Both the position numbers and the translations under genes were made by a program. 42,801 bases of DNA from Streptomyces sp. 8K308 (GTDB lineage Bacteria > Actinomycetota > Actinomycetes > Streptomycetales > Streptomycetaceae), in NCBI RefSeq assembly GCF_004348315.1, contig NZ_SMKC01000019.1:1-42801 (forward strand). Direction: 5' to 3'. A model generated the notes under the pieces. It was not told the DNA's origin. It worked only from the letters and a program-made list of their open reading frames with translations, and did no database searches. Positions 25,334-33,961 of this stretch are shown here, in pieces (the first letter of the stretch is position 1; every line of letters begins with the position of its first letter).

Positions 25334-25903
25334 ATGGCACTCGACGACCTCAGGGCCGCCCTGCCCAACCACGCCAAGGACCTGCGGCTCAACCTCGGCT
25401 CGGTGACCACCACCTCCCAGCTCTCCCCGCAGCAGCTCTGGGGCACCCTGCTGGCCTGCGCCGTCGCCACCCGCTCCCCGCGGGTGCTGCGCGAGCTCCA
25501 ACCGGAGGCCCGCGCGCGGCTGACGGCCGAGGCGTTCGGCGCGGTCAGGGCGGTGGCCGCCACCATGGCGATGAACAACGTCTACTACCGCGCCCGGCAC
25601 CAGCTATCCGATCCCGGCTACGGCACGCTGCGGGCCGGCCTGCGGATGTCCGCGCTCGCCGACCCGGCCGTGCCGAAGGCCGACCTGGAGCTGTGGTCGT
25701 TCGCGGTCTCCGCGGTCAACGGCTGCGGCCAGTGCCTCGACGCGCACGAGAAGGCCCTGCGCGAGGCCGGCCTTGCGCGCGAGACCATTCACGACGCGCT
25801 GCGCGTCGCGGCGGTGCTCCAGGCCGTGGCCACCACACTGGACACCGAGGCGGCGCTGAGCGGCGCGCCCGAGGCGCTGCCGCTCGGCGAGCCGGCGACT
25901 TAG
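25334..25903 (+). CDS. ahpD: Alkyl hydroperoxide reductase D
   Basis: Carboxymuconolactone-decarboxylase-fold thiol reductase that recycles AhpC, 189 residues. The catalytic Cys131-x-x-Cys134 and the nearby His138 are in NGCGQCLDAHE. Typical N-terminal parts are LPNHAKDLRLNLGS and AMNNVYYRARHQL. It lies 13 bp after ahpC and is certainly co-transcribed. Its electrons are expected to come from lipoamide-linked dehydrogenases, as in mycobacteria. It converges on the SpoIIE phosphatase gene, 9 bp away. Confidence 0.95.
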   Translation: MALDDLRAALPNHAKDLRLNLGSVTTTSQLSPQQLWGTLLACAVATRSPRVLRELQPEARARLTAEAFGAVRAVAATMAMNNVYYRARHQLSDPGYGTLRAGLRMSALADPAVPKADLELWSFAVSAVNGCGQCLDAHEKALREAGLARETIHDALRVAAVLQAVATTLDTEAALSGAPEALPLGEPAT

Positions 25904-25912
25904 GGAGCCGGC

Positions 25913-27829
25913 CTAGCCGGCCGCGGCGGGTGGGGCCACCTCGAACCAGACCAGCTTGCCGGTGGACAGGCGCGTCGCGCCCCACTGCCTGGCGAGCCGC
26001 TGGACGAGGTACAGGCCCCGCCCGCCCTCGTCGGCCGGTCCCGCCTGCCGCAGCCGCGGCAGCTGCGGCACGTCGTCGCCGACCTCGCAGCGCAGCACGT
26101 CCGTGCGCAGGAGACGGACGGTAACCGGCCGTTCGGCGTACCGGACGGCGTTGGTCACGACCTCGCTGACGAGCAGCTCGACCGAGTCCTCAAGCTCGCC
26201 GAGCTGCCACTTCTCCAGGCTCTCGCGCACCAGCCGCCTGGCCTCGCGCACCGACTCGGCGCGCGGGTCGAGGCGGCGGAAGGCGACGCTCTCGGGCGCG
26301 ATGCCCTCGAACCTGGCCGCCAGCAGGGCGATGTCGTCGTCCCGGTCGCCGGGGCCCACGATGTCCAGGATCTCGTCGCACAGCGGCTCCAGCGGAAGGG
26401 CCGCGTCCGGCCGGGTGAGCCCGGAGATCGCGGCCAGCTTCTCGCGCAGGTGCTCCACGCCGGTCCACACGTCCCTGGTGCGCGACTCGACCAGGCCGTC
26501 GGTGTAGAGCAGCAGCGTGGCGCCGGCCGGCGCGTCGAACTCGACGGTCTCGAAGTCGACGCCGCCCACGCCGATCGGCGCGTTGGGCGGCAGCTCGACC
26601 AGCTCGGTCGAGCCGTCGACGTGCAGCAGCACGGGCGGCGGGTGGCCGGCGTTGGCGGCGGTGATGCGGTGTGCGACCGGGTCGTAGACCGCGTAGAGGC
26701 AGGTGGCCATCCGGTCGGTACCGAGCCGCTGGGCCTGCTCGTCGAGGTGGTGCAGCACCTCCTGCGGCGGCAGGTCGAGCCCGGCCAGGGTCTGCACGGT
26801 GGTCCGCAGCTGGCCCATGATGGCGGCCGAGGTGGTCGAGTGACCCATCACGTCTCCCACGACCAACGCCACCCTGCTGCCGGGCAGCGGGATGGCGTCG
26901 TACCAGTCGCCGCCGACGCGGGCGGACTGGGCGGCGGGAAGATAGCGACTGGCGAGCCGCACCCCGGTGGGCGCCGGCAGATCGTCGGGGAGCATCGTGC
27001 GCTGCAACTCGTCGGCGATGGACGCCTCGCGGCCGTACAGCATGGCCTTGTCGACGCCGAGCGCCGAGTGGGTGGCCAGCTGCGCCGCGACCTGGAGGTC
27101 CTCGTGCTCGAACGGCTCGCGCTCGGGCGACCTGAGGAAGACCGCGATGCCGATCACCCGGCGCCGGCCGCGCAGCGGGGCGATGATCGCGCGCCGGTCC
27201 TCGGGGACCGCGTCGGCACCGGTCAGCTCGCGCAGCGCCGCCCTCGGGACCTGGGACTCGGTGAACAGCGGCCGCACCCCGCGCATCACCTCGGCCAGCG
27301 GCCCGTTGCCCCTGACCTCGACGGTCGAGGTGGCGCCGGCCAGCAGCGGCAGCAGCCAGCCGCCGGCGTCGGCCGTGCCGGGGGCGCGGGTGTTGCCAAA
27401 GGCCAGCTGCTCGGGGATGCGGTCGGTACGGCGGAGCTTGAGCACCCAGGGGGTGGCCGGCATCTCGTCGCCCACCGGCATGGGGTTGAGGAGGTAGACC
27501 AGGATGGCGTCGGAGAAGGCCGGGACCGAGGCCCGGCACAGGCCGATCACGATCTCGTCCACGTCGATGCCCCGCGCGATCCGGCGGGTGGCCGACCCCA
27601 CGAACCGCAGCCGGTCGGTCTCGCGCATCCCGCCGTTCAACCCCTCGCCGGCGGCGGGGTGAACGGGCGGGTGTTCGGCGGTACCGGGCTCGGAGCGGGC
27701 GTGCGGCAGCGCTGAGCTCTCGGCGAACGAGGGTACGTCCGCCGTGCGAGCCACGGGCTGCGGTGGGGTCGGGTCCGTCACGAGGGGATGTCCATCCAGG
27801 CGGGGAACTAGCGTGCGGTGAGGGGGCAT
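25913..27829 (-). CDS. GAF-SpoIIE-HATPase protein (PP2C phosphatase/anti-sigma switch)
   Basis: Multidomain cytoplasmic regulator, about 638 residues from ATG 27829. A variable N-terminus is followed by a GAF domain (about 75-245, FLRSPEREPFEHEDLQVAAQ), the SpoIIE-type PP2C domain (ARVGGDWYDAIPLPGSRV, VVGDVMGHS, LYTDGLVESRTRD) and a C-terminal RsbW-like ATPase (ELLVSEVVTNAVRYAE, EGGRGLYLVQRLARQWG). This arrangement combines phosphatase and kinase arms that act on anti-sigma-factor antagonists. The start is uncertain: TTG 27886 overlaps the DUF402 stop by 4 bp with GAGAGG upstream, and GTG 27781 is another option. Confidence 0.88.
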   Translation of the reverse strand: MPPHRTLVPRLDGHPLVTDPTPPQPVARTADVPSFAESSALPHARSEPGTAEHPPVHPAAGEGLNGGMRETDRLRFVGSATRRIARGIDVDEIVIGLCRASVPAFSDAILVYLLNPMPVGDEMPATPWVLKLRRTDRIPEQLAFGNTRAPGTADAGGWLLPLLAGATSTVEVRGNGPLAEVMRGVRPLFTESQVPRAALRELTGADAVPEDRRAIIAPLRGRRRVIGIAVFLRSPEREPFEHEDLQVAAQLATHSALGVDKAMLYGREASIADELQRTMLPDDLPAPTGVRLASRYLPAAQSARVGGDWYDAIPLPGSRVALVVGDVMGHSTTSAAIMGQLRTTVQTLAGLDLPPQEVLHHLDEQAQRLGTDRMATCLYAVYDPVAHRITAANAGHPPPVLLHVDGSTELVELPPNAPIGVGGVDFETVEFDAPAGATLLLYTDGLVESRTRDVWTGVEHLREKLAAISGLTRPDAALPLEPLCDEILDIVGPGDRDDDIALLAARFEGIAPESVAFRRLDPRAESVREARRLVRESLEKWQLGELEDSVELLVSEVVTNAVRYAERPVTVRLLRTDVLRCEVGDDVPQLPRLRQAGPADEGGRGLYLVQRLARQWGATRLSTGKLVWFEVAPPAAAG

Positions 27830-27882
27830 TGTGCAGTTGTGTGGTCGTGGGGGTGATCCTACGTTTGGCGCCCCGGTCGACT

Positions 27883-28647
27883 TCAAGAGCCTCTCGGGTG
27901 CCTCGGCAGTCTTGCCACCTCGGTCGAGGGCGCCATGGGCGCCTCAGGTGAGGGTGCCATGGCAGGACCTGATCTGTCCCAGCCGTGCGGCAACTTGGCC
28001 CAGTCGGGGGGCAGCCGGGGAACGTCCCAGCGGGGGTCGGGACGCCACGAGACCCAGCGCTCCGAGAAGGGCGGGCCCCAGTCGCCGATCAGCGCGGCCG
28101 CCCGGCGGCCGGCCTCCCGGACGCCCGCCGCCTGCTCCTCGGTCAACAGGCCGGCCCGCAGCGCCTGGGCGAATTCGTCCTCGTCCCGCCACTCCCAGCT
28201 GTGATCGGGGTAGACCGCGATGTCGAGGAAGTGGTCCTCGGAATCCACCCCGCCCGACCACCTGCTCCGGGGCTCTTCAAGGTTGACGTACCAGTTCTTG
28301 AAGCGCCAGCCCCGCTCCCAGAAAAGCCAGACCGACCAGGGCTCGTCGGGGCGCGCGAGCTTGAGCACCCCCGCGCCCAGCCACTGCGTTCGAACGGTGA
28401 CACGGGGCTTGGTGTAGCGGGTCGCCAGCGGCTCCAGGTGGATGGGGGTGCCGTCAGCGAGCTCGGGGCGCACGCACTCGGTGCCGGGGGCCATCCAGAC
28501 GGCCAGCAGCTCGGGGGTGTCGTGGACCACGGTGACGGGCCGGCAGATGTGGAACCCGGTACCGCCGTTGGCCCGGTAACGCCACAGGATGTGGTCACCG
28601 GGCCGCCAGCGGTCCGCGCCCTGGGGCCGGTCAGTTCCCGTTGTCAT
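27883..28647 (-). CDS. DUF402 (FomD-like) protein
   Basis: Protein of 254 residues with a DUF402/FomD-like domain. Landmarks are WRPGDHILWRYR, WSVWLFWERGWRFKNWYVNL and the acidic-metal part DHFLDIAVYPDHSWEWRDEDEF, whose His, Asp and Glu residues are conserved. Members of the fold include FomD, a nucleotide-phosphonate hydrolase, and nucleoside di/triphosphate phosphatases; substrate here is unknown. A helical segment and a Pro-rich, Met-containing tail follow. AGGAG lies directly against ATG 28647, an unusually short spacing. The stop overlaps a possible TTG start of the phosphatase gene. It lies 101 bp downstream of fumC on the same strand. Confidence 0.85.
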   Translation of the reverse strand: MTTGTDRPQGADRWRPGDHILWRYRANGGTGFHICRPVTVVHDTPELLAVWMAPGTECVRPELADGTPIHLEPLATRYTKPRVTVRTQWLGAGVLKLARPDEPWSVWLFWERGWRFKNWYVNLEEPRSRWSGGVDSEDHFLDIAVYPDHSWEWRDEDEFAQALRAGLLTEEQAAGVREAGRRAAALIGDWGPPFSERWVSWRPDPRWDVPRLPPDWAKLPHGWDRSGPAMAPSPEAPMAPSTEVARLPRHPRGS

Positions 28648-28748
28648 CTCCTCATGCTATTCGGGCCGGCGCGGGGAGTGGGCGCATCCGGCCGCGCCGA
28701 CGGGAGCGCGACCTGCCGTGGAACGGCTGGGAAACTCCCGGGAAATAC

Positions 28749-30143
28749 TCAGGGCCGCGTCATGCGCAGCACGTCGAGCGCCTCGTCCAGTTGCTCGACG
28801 GTCAGGTCTCCCCGCTCCACGTAGCCGCCGTCGAGCACCGCCTCGCGGATCGTCTTGCGCTCCCTGAGGGCGCGCTTGGCGACCTTGGCGGCCTCCTCGT
28901 AGCCGATGTAGCGGTTGAGCGGGGTGACCACGGATGGCGAGGATTCGGCGTACTCGCGGGCCCGCTCCTCGTTGGCGGTGACGCCGTCGACGGTGCGGTC
29001 GGCCAGCAGCCGGGAGGCGTTGGCCAGCAGCCGGACGGACTCCAGCAGGTTCTTGGCGATGACCGGCAGCATCACGTTCAACTCGAAGTTGCCGGAGGCG
29101 CCGGCCGTGGTGACGGTGACGTCGTTGCCGATGACCTGGGCGGCCACCATCAGCACGGCCTCGGGGATCACCGGGTTGACCTTGCCCGGCATGATGGAGG
29201 AACCGGGCTGGAGGTCGGGCAGGTTGATCTCGGCGAGCCCGGTGCGCGGCCCGGAGGACATCCAGCGCAGGTCGTTGCAGATCTTGGTGAGCGAGACGGC
29301 GATGGTGCGCAGCTGCCCCGAGGTCTCGACCAGGCCGTCGCGGGCGCCCTGGGCCTCGAAGTGGTCCCGGGCCTCGGTGAGCGGCAGTCCCGTGGTGCGG
29401 GCGACCTCGGCGATGACGGCGGCGGAGAAGCCGGGCGGGGTGTTGATGCCGGTGCCGACGGCGGTGCCGCCGAGCGGCAGCTCGGCGAGGCGGGGCAGCG
29501 AGGCGTTCAGCCGCTCGATGCCGTAGCGGATCTGGGCCGCGTAGCCGTCGAACTCCTGGCCAAGGGTGACGGGGGTGGCGTCCATCAGGTGGGTGCGGCC
29601 GGACTTGACGACGCCGGCGAACTCCTGGCCCTTGCGCTCCAGCGACTCGGCCAGGTGGGAGAGCGCCGGGATCAGCTCGCCGGTGACCGCGCCGGTGGCG
29701 GCGATGTGGATGGAGGAGGGGAAGACGTCGTTGGACGACTGGCTGGCGTTGACGTGGTCGTTGGGGTGGACCGGCCGGCCGAGGCGCTCGCTCGCGAGGG
29801 TCGCGAGCACCTCGTTGGTGTTCATGTTGGAGGAGGTGCCGGACCCGGTCTGGAAGACGTCGATCGGGAAGTGCTCGTCCCAACGCCCCTCGACCACCTC
29901 GTCGGCGGCCGCCACGATCGCCTCGGCCATGTCCTTGTCGATCACGCCGAGTTCGGCGTTGACGGTGGCGGCCGCCGCCTTGATCCGGGCCAGGGCCGCG
30001 ATGTGCGCGCGCTCGATCCGCTGGCCGGAGATCGGGAAGTTCTCCACGGCCCGCTGGGTCTGCGCGCGCCACCGTGCCTCGGCCGGGACCCGCACCTCTC
30101 CCATGGAGTCGTGCTCGATCCGGTACTCATTCGTCCCACTCAT
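28749..30143 (-). CDS. fumC: Class II fumarate hydratase
   Basis: TCA-cycle enzyme that interconverts fumarate and malate, 464 residues, the normal length for class II. The signature [11 protein letters not shown] with the catalytic Ser loop, the substrate motifs [33 protein letters not shown] and [17 protein letters not shown], and [16 protein letters not shown] are all visible. ATG 30143 has no ribosome site; TAGATT at 30157-30152 ends 8 bases before it, so a leaderless transcript is likely. A perfect inverted repeat spans the start codon. Confidence 0.97.
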   Translation of the reverse strand: MSGTNEYRIEHDSMGEVRVPAEARWRAQTQRAVENFPISGQRIERAHIAALARIKAAAATVNAELGVIDKDMAEAIVAAADEVVEGRWDEHFPIDVFQTGSGTSSNMNTNEVLATLASERLGRPVHPNDHVNASQSSNDVFPSSIHIAATGAVTGELIPALSHLAESLERKGQEFAGVVKSGRTHLMDATPVTLGQEFDGYAAQIRYGIERLNASLPRLAELPLGGTAVGTGINTPPGFSAAVIAEVARTTGLPLTEARDHFEAQGARDGLVETSGQLRTIAVSLTKICNDLRWMSSGPRTGLAEINLPDLQPGSSIMPGKVNPVIPEAVLMVAAQVIGNDVTVTTAGASGNFELNVMLPVIAKNLLESVRLLANASRLLADRTVDGVTANEERAREYAESSPSVVTPLNRYIGYEEAAKVAKRALRERKTIREAVLDGGYVERGDLTVEQLDEALDVLRMTRP

Positions 30144-30157
30144 AAGGACGAATCTAC
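30129..30157 (-). promoter_or_regulatory. fumC leaderless promoter with inverted repeat over the start codon
   Basis: ATTCGTCC (30129-30136) and GGACGAAT (30146-30153) form a perfect 8-bp inverted repeat separated by 9 bases that contain the fumC ATG. A -10-like TAGATT lies at 30157-30152, overlapping one arm and placed so that transcription would start at or near the A of the ATG. Read as DNA it is a candidate operator; read as RNA (if transcription starts upstream) it would hold the start codon in a hairpin loop. Confidence 0.5.
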
Positions 30158-30235
30158 CGGCAGCCCTCGCCGCGCCGTCCTCCACCCGAACGAGCCACGC
30201 CCCCACGTCGCGCGGCCGCCCGGGCGACGGCCCCG

Positions 30236-32560
30236 CTACTCGGTCCGCAGCCCCTCAGGACGCATCACGTACCAGAGGGAAGGCAGGCTGACCAGCGTCA
30301 CCAGGACGATCACGCCGCCGCCGACGGCCGCCATCGGCAGGAAGGCCAACCAGTCGCCCACCGGGAGGTTGACCATGCCCATCAGCAGGGCGCCGAGCCC
30401 TGTGCCCACGGCGGCGGCCAGCGCCAGGCCGAGCACCACCGGAATCGCCGTCTGCCAGAGGAGGGACGCGCTGAGGGTGCGACGCCGGGTGCCGACCGCG
30501 ACCAGCGCGGACAGCAGGCGCCTGCGCTCCCGCAGCTGCTCCACGGTGGTCACGATCATGCTGGCGCCTATGAGGACCAGCACGCCGGTGGCCCCGATCA
30601 GCAGGCCGAGCTGGATCCGGGCCATGGTCCGGTCGGTGCGCTCGTCCTGGAGCTCCATGACGGACGGGTCCCCCGGGGTGCCCCAGACGGCGTTCCGCAC
30701 CCGCTCGACGGCGTCCCGGTCGGCCGGGTCAAGGCTGAGCAGGACGTCGGTCGAGGCGTGGCCGAGCAGTTCGGTGTCGAGCGCGGCGGGGGTGGCGAGG
30801 ATGCCGGTGTAGACCACACCGACCGGGTCCGGGTGGGCCGGCACCTCGGTGATGGTCTCCGGCACCGTCCACTGGGCGGCGGCCGGCTCCGGCTCGACCG
30901 ACGGCTCGCCGACGCTCAGGTCGAGGAGTACCCGCTCACCGGGCTGGAACGCCGCCTCGCCGCCGCCCGCGATGGAGAAGACGTCCCCGTCGACACAGCC
31001 GGCGACCTCGGCGAGCTCCCGCAGGGCCGCGCAGTCCCCCACGGTGACGGGGGAGGTCAGCGGGTGTCCCTCGGCGTCCTGCCGGTTGGGACTGCTGGCG
31101 GTGCCGGTGACCACGGCCCGGGCGGACTCGACGCCCGGCAGGCTCTCCAGGCCGCCGACGAACCTGACGCTCTCCGCTCCCTTGATCCCCGAGGCCGAGA
31201 CCTGCACCTGGGCTCGGCTCGTGTCCTGGCCGGTCTCGACGGTGTTCGCGGTGCGGACCCCGGCGAAGAACATGTAGAGGGCGGTGGCCGCGGCGACCGC
31301 GACGGTGATGCCACTGACCGCACGCGTCGCCGGACCGCTGCTCAACTGGAGCCGCCTGGTGGCCAGCTGCCAGGAGAGCGGACCGCCGCGCAGCGCGCCG
31401 ACCAGCCGCTCGACGAGCCAGGGCAGCACGACGGTGGCGCCGGTGAGCAGCAGCACGATGCCCACGCCGACCTGAGTGAGGGTCCCGTCGCCTGCGCCGA
31501 CGAAGCGGAAGGTGAGCGGCACCAGCAGGAGGAGGCCGAGCAGCAGCGGCACCGCGCGCCAACCGAACCGGCGGGGCGTGCCCTCGGCGTGCCTGACCAC
31601 CCCGAGCGGCTCGACCGTGACGCCGCGCAGCGCGAAGAGGGTGACCATGAGCGCGGAGGCCGGCACGGACACCAGGACGATCAGGATCAGGCCGACCCCG
31701 GGCGACAGGTCCTCGGGGTAGGCGCTGAGGTCGGCGGCCCTGAGGGTGCCGAGGTGCTGACGCACCGCCAGGAAGAGCGGAGTGCCGACGAGCAGACCGA
31801 GGAGGGAGCCGGTCAGCGACTCGCCCGCCGCGATCCGGCGGGTCATGGCCATGTCGGCACCGACCAGGCGCAGCGCGGCGAGCCTGCGGTCCCGGCGCTC
31901 GCCGCCGAATCTCGCGGCGGTGCCCATGAAGACGGCGACGGGCATCAGCAGCCCGACGCAGATCACGAGCACGAGCAGGGCCATCGCAGGCGTCAGCGGC
32001 TCGCGGAAGACGGGGTTTCCGAAGCCGAGGGCCCGGGGCGCCTCGTCCGCGAGGGAGTCGCTGCCCAGGTAGTAGTAGAGGTCTCCCGGGCCGTCGAGAC
32101 CCTCGTCGCCGATGATGCCGACCCGCTCGTGGTCGAGACGCTCGGCGAGCAGCCGCCCGTCCGCCGAGTCGAGGAGCTCGGCGAGGGCGGGCGAGACAAC
32201 CATCTCGCCCGGGCCCGGGAACGCGTCGAGTCCGGGCGGCGGGGTGGCGGTGGCGGCCTCCGGCTGGAGGACCAGGCCGTCGATCCCCTCGCCGTGGTAC
32301 TCGGTGGCGGCGCCTGCGGCCAGGAAGCTGTCGGGCCCCGGCCCGGTGTCGTCCATGTCCCAGAGAGGCTGGCGCGCGTCCACCCGCTGCGAGCGGGCCT
32401 CCAGGGCGCTCGGGATCGAGGCGGCGAGCAGCAGCACGACCACCCCGAGGCCGACGCCCACGGCCGTGAGCGTGGTGCGGGCCCAGCCGGAGCTGCCGCC
32501 CGCGAGCGCGAACCGGGCGCCGATGCCGAGGTCGCGCGCCCAGGCGCGGACGGCGCTCAT
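30236..32560 (-). CDS. FtsX-like ABC transporter permease
   Basis: Large integral permease of the MacB/FtsX class, 774 residues. The first membrane segment ([20 protein letters not shown]) is followed by an outside domain, then three segments around 200-330, two more ([15 protein letters not shown] and following), a second outside domain and a final FtsX block with [20 protein letters not shown] and the end [13 protein letters not shown]. This is the duplicated FtsX layout of export or lipid-related transporters. It overlaps the ATPase gene by 4 bp (32557-32560). Together with the PadR regulator it resembles antimicrobial-exporter operons; the substrate is unknown. Confidence 0.9.
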   Translation of the reverse strand: MSAVRAWARDLGIGARFALAGGSSGWARTTLTAVGVGLGVVVLLLAASIPSALEARSQRVDARQPLWDMDDTGPGPDSFLAAGAATEYHGEGIDGLVLQPEAATATPPPGLDAFPGPGEMVVSPALAELLDSADGRLLAERLDHERVGIIGDEGLDGPGDLYYYLGSDSLADEAPRALGFGNPVFREPLTPAMALLVLVICVGLLMPVAVFMGTAARFGGERRDRRLAALRLVGADMAMTRRIAAGESLTGSLLGLLVGTPLFLAVRQHLGTLRAADLSAYPEDLSPGVGLILIVLVSVPASALMVTLFALRGVTVEPLGVVRHAEGTPRRFGWRAVPLLLGLLLLVPLTFRFVGAGDGTLTQVGVGIVLLLTGATVVLPWLVERLVGALRGGPLSWQLATRRLQLSSGPATRAVSGITVAVAAATALYMFFAGVRTANTVETGQDTSRAQVQVSASGIKGAESVRFVGGLESLPGVESARAVVTGTASSPNRQDAEGHPLTSPVTVGDCAALRELAEVAGCVDGDVFSIAGGGEAAFQPGERVLLDLSVGEPSVEPEPAAAQWTVPETITEVPAHPDPVGVVYTGILATPAALDTELLGHASTDVLLSLDPADRDAVERVRNAVWGTPGDPSVMELQDERTDRTMARIQLGLLIGATGVLVLIGASMIVTTVEQLRERRRLLSALVAVGTRRRTLSASLLWQTAIPVVLGLALAAAVGTGLGALLMGMVNLPVGDWLAFLPMAAVGGGVIVLVTLVSLPSLWYVMRPEGLRTE

Positions 32561-33240
32561 GCCACCCCCGCCATGTCCCTGGCGCGCCCGTCCCGGACGA
32601 CGACCTCGCGGTCCGAGTACGCGGCGACACGCGACTCGTGGGTGACGAGCACCACGGCGGCGCCCGTGTCCCTGGCGGCGGCGACCAGCAGCTCCATCAC
32701 GCGCTCGCCGTTGAGCGAGTCGAGCGCGCCGGTGGGCTCGTCGGCGAAGATCACCCGGGGGTTGTTCACCAGGGCGCGGGCGACCGCGACGCGCTGGCCC
32801 TGGCCGCCGGAGATCTGCCCCGGCCGGTGGTGGCGCACGTCCGCCACCTCGAGCCGCTCAAGCCACTCGGCCGCCCTCGCCTCGGCGGCCCTGCGCGAGA
32901 CGCCGGTGAGGCGCAGCGGCAGCGCCACGTTCTCCGCGCAGGTGAGCTCGGGCACCAACTGGCCGAACTGGAAGACGAAGCCGAAGTCGGAGCGGCGCAG
33001 CGCGCTGCGCTCGGCGTCGGATCCTCGGGACACCTCGCGACCCGCGTAGCGCACGGTGCCCGCGTCGGGCGGGACGATGCCGGCCAGGCAGTGCAGCAGC
33101 GTGGACTTGCCCGATCCCGAGGGGCCCATCACCGCGACCACCTCCCCGGCCCCGATGGCGAAGCTCGCGCCGGCCAGGGCCGGCGTGGCGCCGTAGGTCT
33201 TGTGCAGGTCGGTGGCGGTCAGCAGGAACTGGTCGGTCAT
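32557..33240 (-). CDS. ABC transporter ATP-binding protein (LolD/MacB type)
   Basis: Cytoplasmic ATPase of the adjacent FtsX-type exporter, 227 residues. Walker A GPSGSGKSTLLH (about 38-49), Q-loop region FGFVFQFGQLVPELT, signature ISGGQGQRVAVARAL (Ile in place of Leu), Walker B RVIFADEPTGALDS and the switch His in VLVTHESRVA are present. The length and the VPELT-type sequence are typical of the MacB/LolD family. It overlaps the permease downstream by 4 bp and the PadR gene upstream by 4 bp, so the three genes form one tightly coupled operon. Confidence 0.95.
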   Translation of the reverse strand: MTDQFLLTATDLHKTYGATPALAGASFAIGAGEVVAVMGPSGSGKSTLLHCLAGIVPPDAGTVRYAGREVSRGSDAERSALRRSDFGFVFQFGQLVPELTCAENVALPLRLTGVSRRAAEARAAEWLERLEVADVRHHRPGQISGGQGQRVAVARALVNNPRVIFADEPTGALDSLNGERVMELLVAAARDTGAAVVLVTHESRVAAYSDREVVVRDGRARDMAGVA

Positions 33241-33761
33241 GAACGGACCTCCGAGGCGAGCCGGTCAAGGCGGGCCGCGGTGAGCTCTAGCCAGCGCAGG
33301 TCGGCCTCCAGGTGGAACAGGGCGTGGTCGCAGATCAGCTGGTCCGCCAGGTCCCCGCCGGTCTTGCGCCTGGTGAGCTCGCGCATCAGCCGCAGGTGCT
33401 CGGCGCGTTGGGTGTCGAGCAGCACCCCCGCGTCCCGGCCGGTGAGCAGCGCGAGCACGACCTTGGTGTAGAGCACACTCTGCAGATAGGGCTCGGGCTT
33501 CTCGGGTCTGGTGAGCCAGCCCTCCACGTCCGTGACCCCGGCGTCGGTGATGGCGTACCGCTTGCGCTCGGGGCCACCGCCCGGCTCGATGCCGTCGACC
33601 TCGACCAGGCCGTTCTTCAGCAGGCGGGACATCGTCGAGTACACCTGCCCGTAGTGCAGCGGGCGGTCCTGCCCGAAGTGGGCGTCGAAGGTGCGCTTGA
33701 GGTCGTATCCGTGCCGGGGGCCGGACTCCAGGAGGCCGAGAAGCGTGTGACTGATGGACAT
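33237..33761 (-). CDS. PadR family transcriptional repressor
   Basis: PadR-type winged-helix regulator, 174 residues, from ATG 33761; the longer frame is upstream noise. The winged helix is at the N-terminus (ISHTLLGLLESGPRHGYDLK, then HYGQVYSTMSRLLKNGLVE and KRYAITDAGVTDVEGWL), followed by the C-terminal dimerisation helices (AEHLRLMRELTRR, ALFHLEADLRWLELTAARLD). It is the first gene of the operon encoding the ABC exporter and lies immediately behind a double palindrome. Autorepression released by the transporter's substrate is the standard scheme for such pairs. Confidence 0.93.
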   Translation of the reverse strand: MSISHTLLGLLESGPRHGYDLKRTFDAHFGQDRPLHYGQVYSTMSRLLKNGLVEVDGIEPGGGPERKRYAITDAGVTDVEGWLTRPEKPEPYLQSVLYTKVVLALLTGRDAGVLLDTQRAEHLRLMRELTRRKTGGDLADQLICDHALFHLEADLRWLELTAARLDRLASEVRS

Positions 33762-33770
33762 GGGGACGAC

Positions 33771-33800
33771 TATACACGGCGTGTATAAACACAGTGTATA
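33771..33800. promoter_or_regulatory. PadR operator candidate (two overlapping palindromes)
   Basis: TATACAC-GGC-GTGTATA (33771-33787) is a perfect 7-bp inverted repeat. A second dyad TAAACAC-A-GTGTATA (33786-33800) has one mismatch. The block starts 9 bp upstream of the padR ATG and is strikingly AT-rich in this genome. The pattern resembles known PadR operators with inverted AT-rich half-sites, and its position over the likely padR promoter fits autorepression. The divergent hydrolase gene lies 160 bp to the right. Confidence 0.75.
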
Positions 33801-33961
33801 CATCTCCGGCATACCTGTCCGGCCGGCGGCGAGGACGACCGTCACCCCCGTGGCACGGATCGGCATAGGACAGGCAACGCCGCATACCCGAGCGGCGTCT
33901 GACCATCTAGCGTGGACTACAGCGAGTGCCGGCCTGGGGCTGAGGTGGACGGGGGCCTTCC

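Noticed and set aside
30758..33049. 763-codon plus-strand frame opposite the ABC exporter
   Set aside because: Shadow of the FtsX permease and ATPase genes, with a composition dominated by Gly, Arg, Glu and His.
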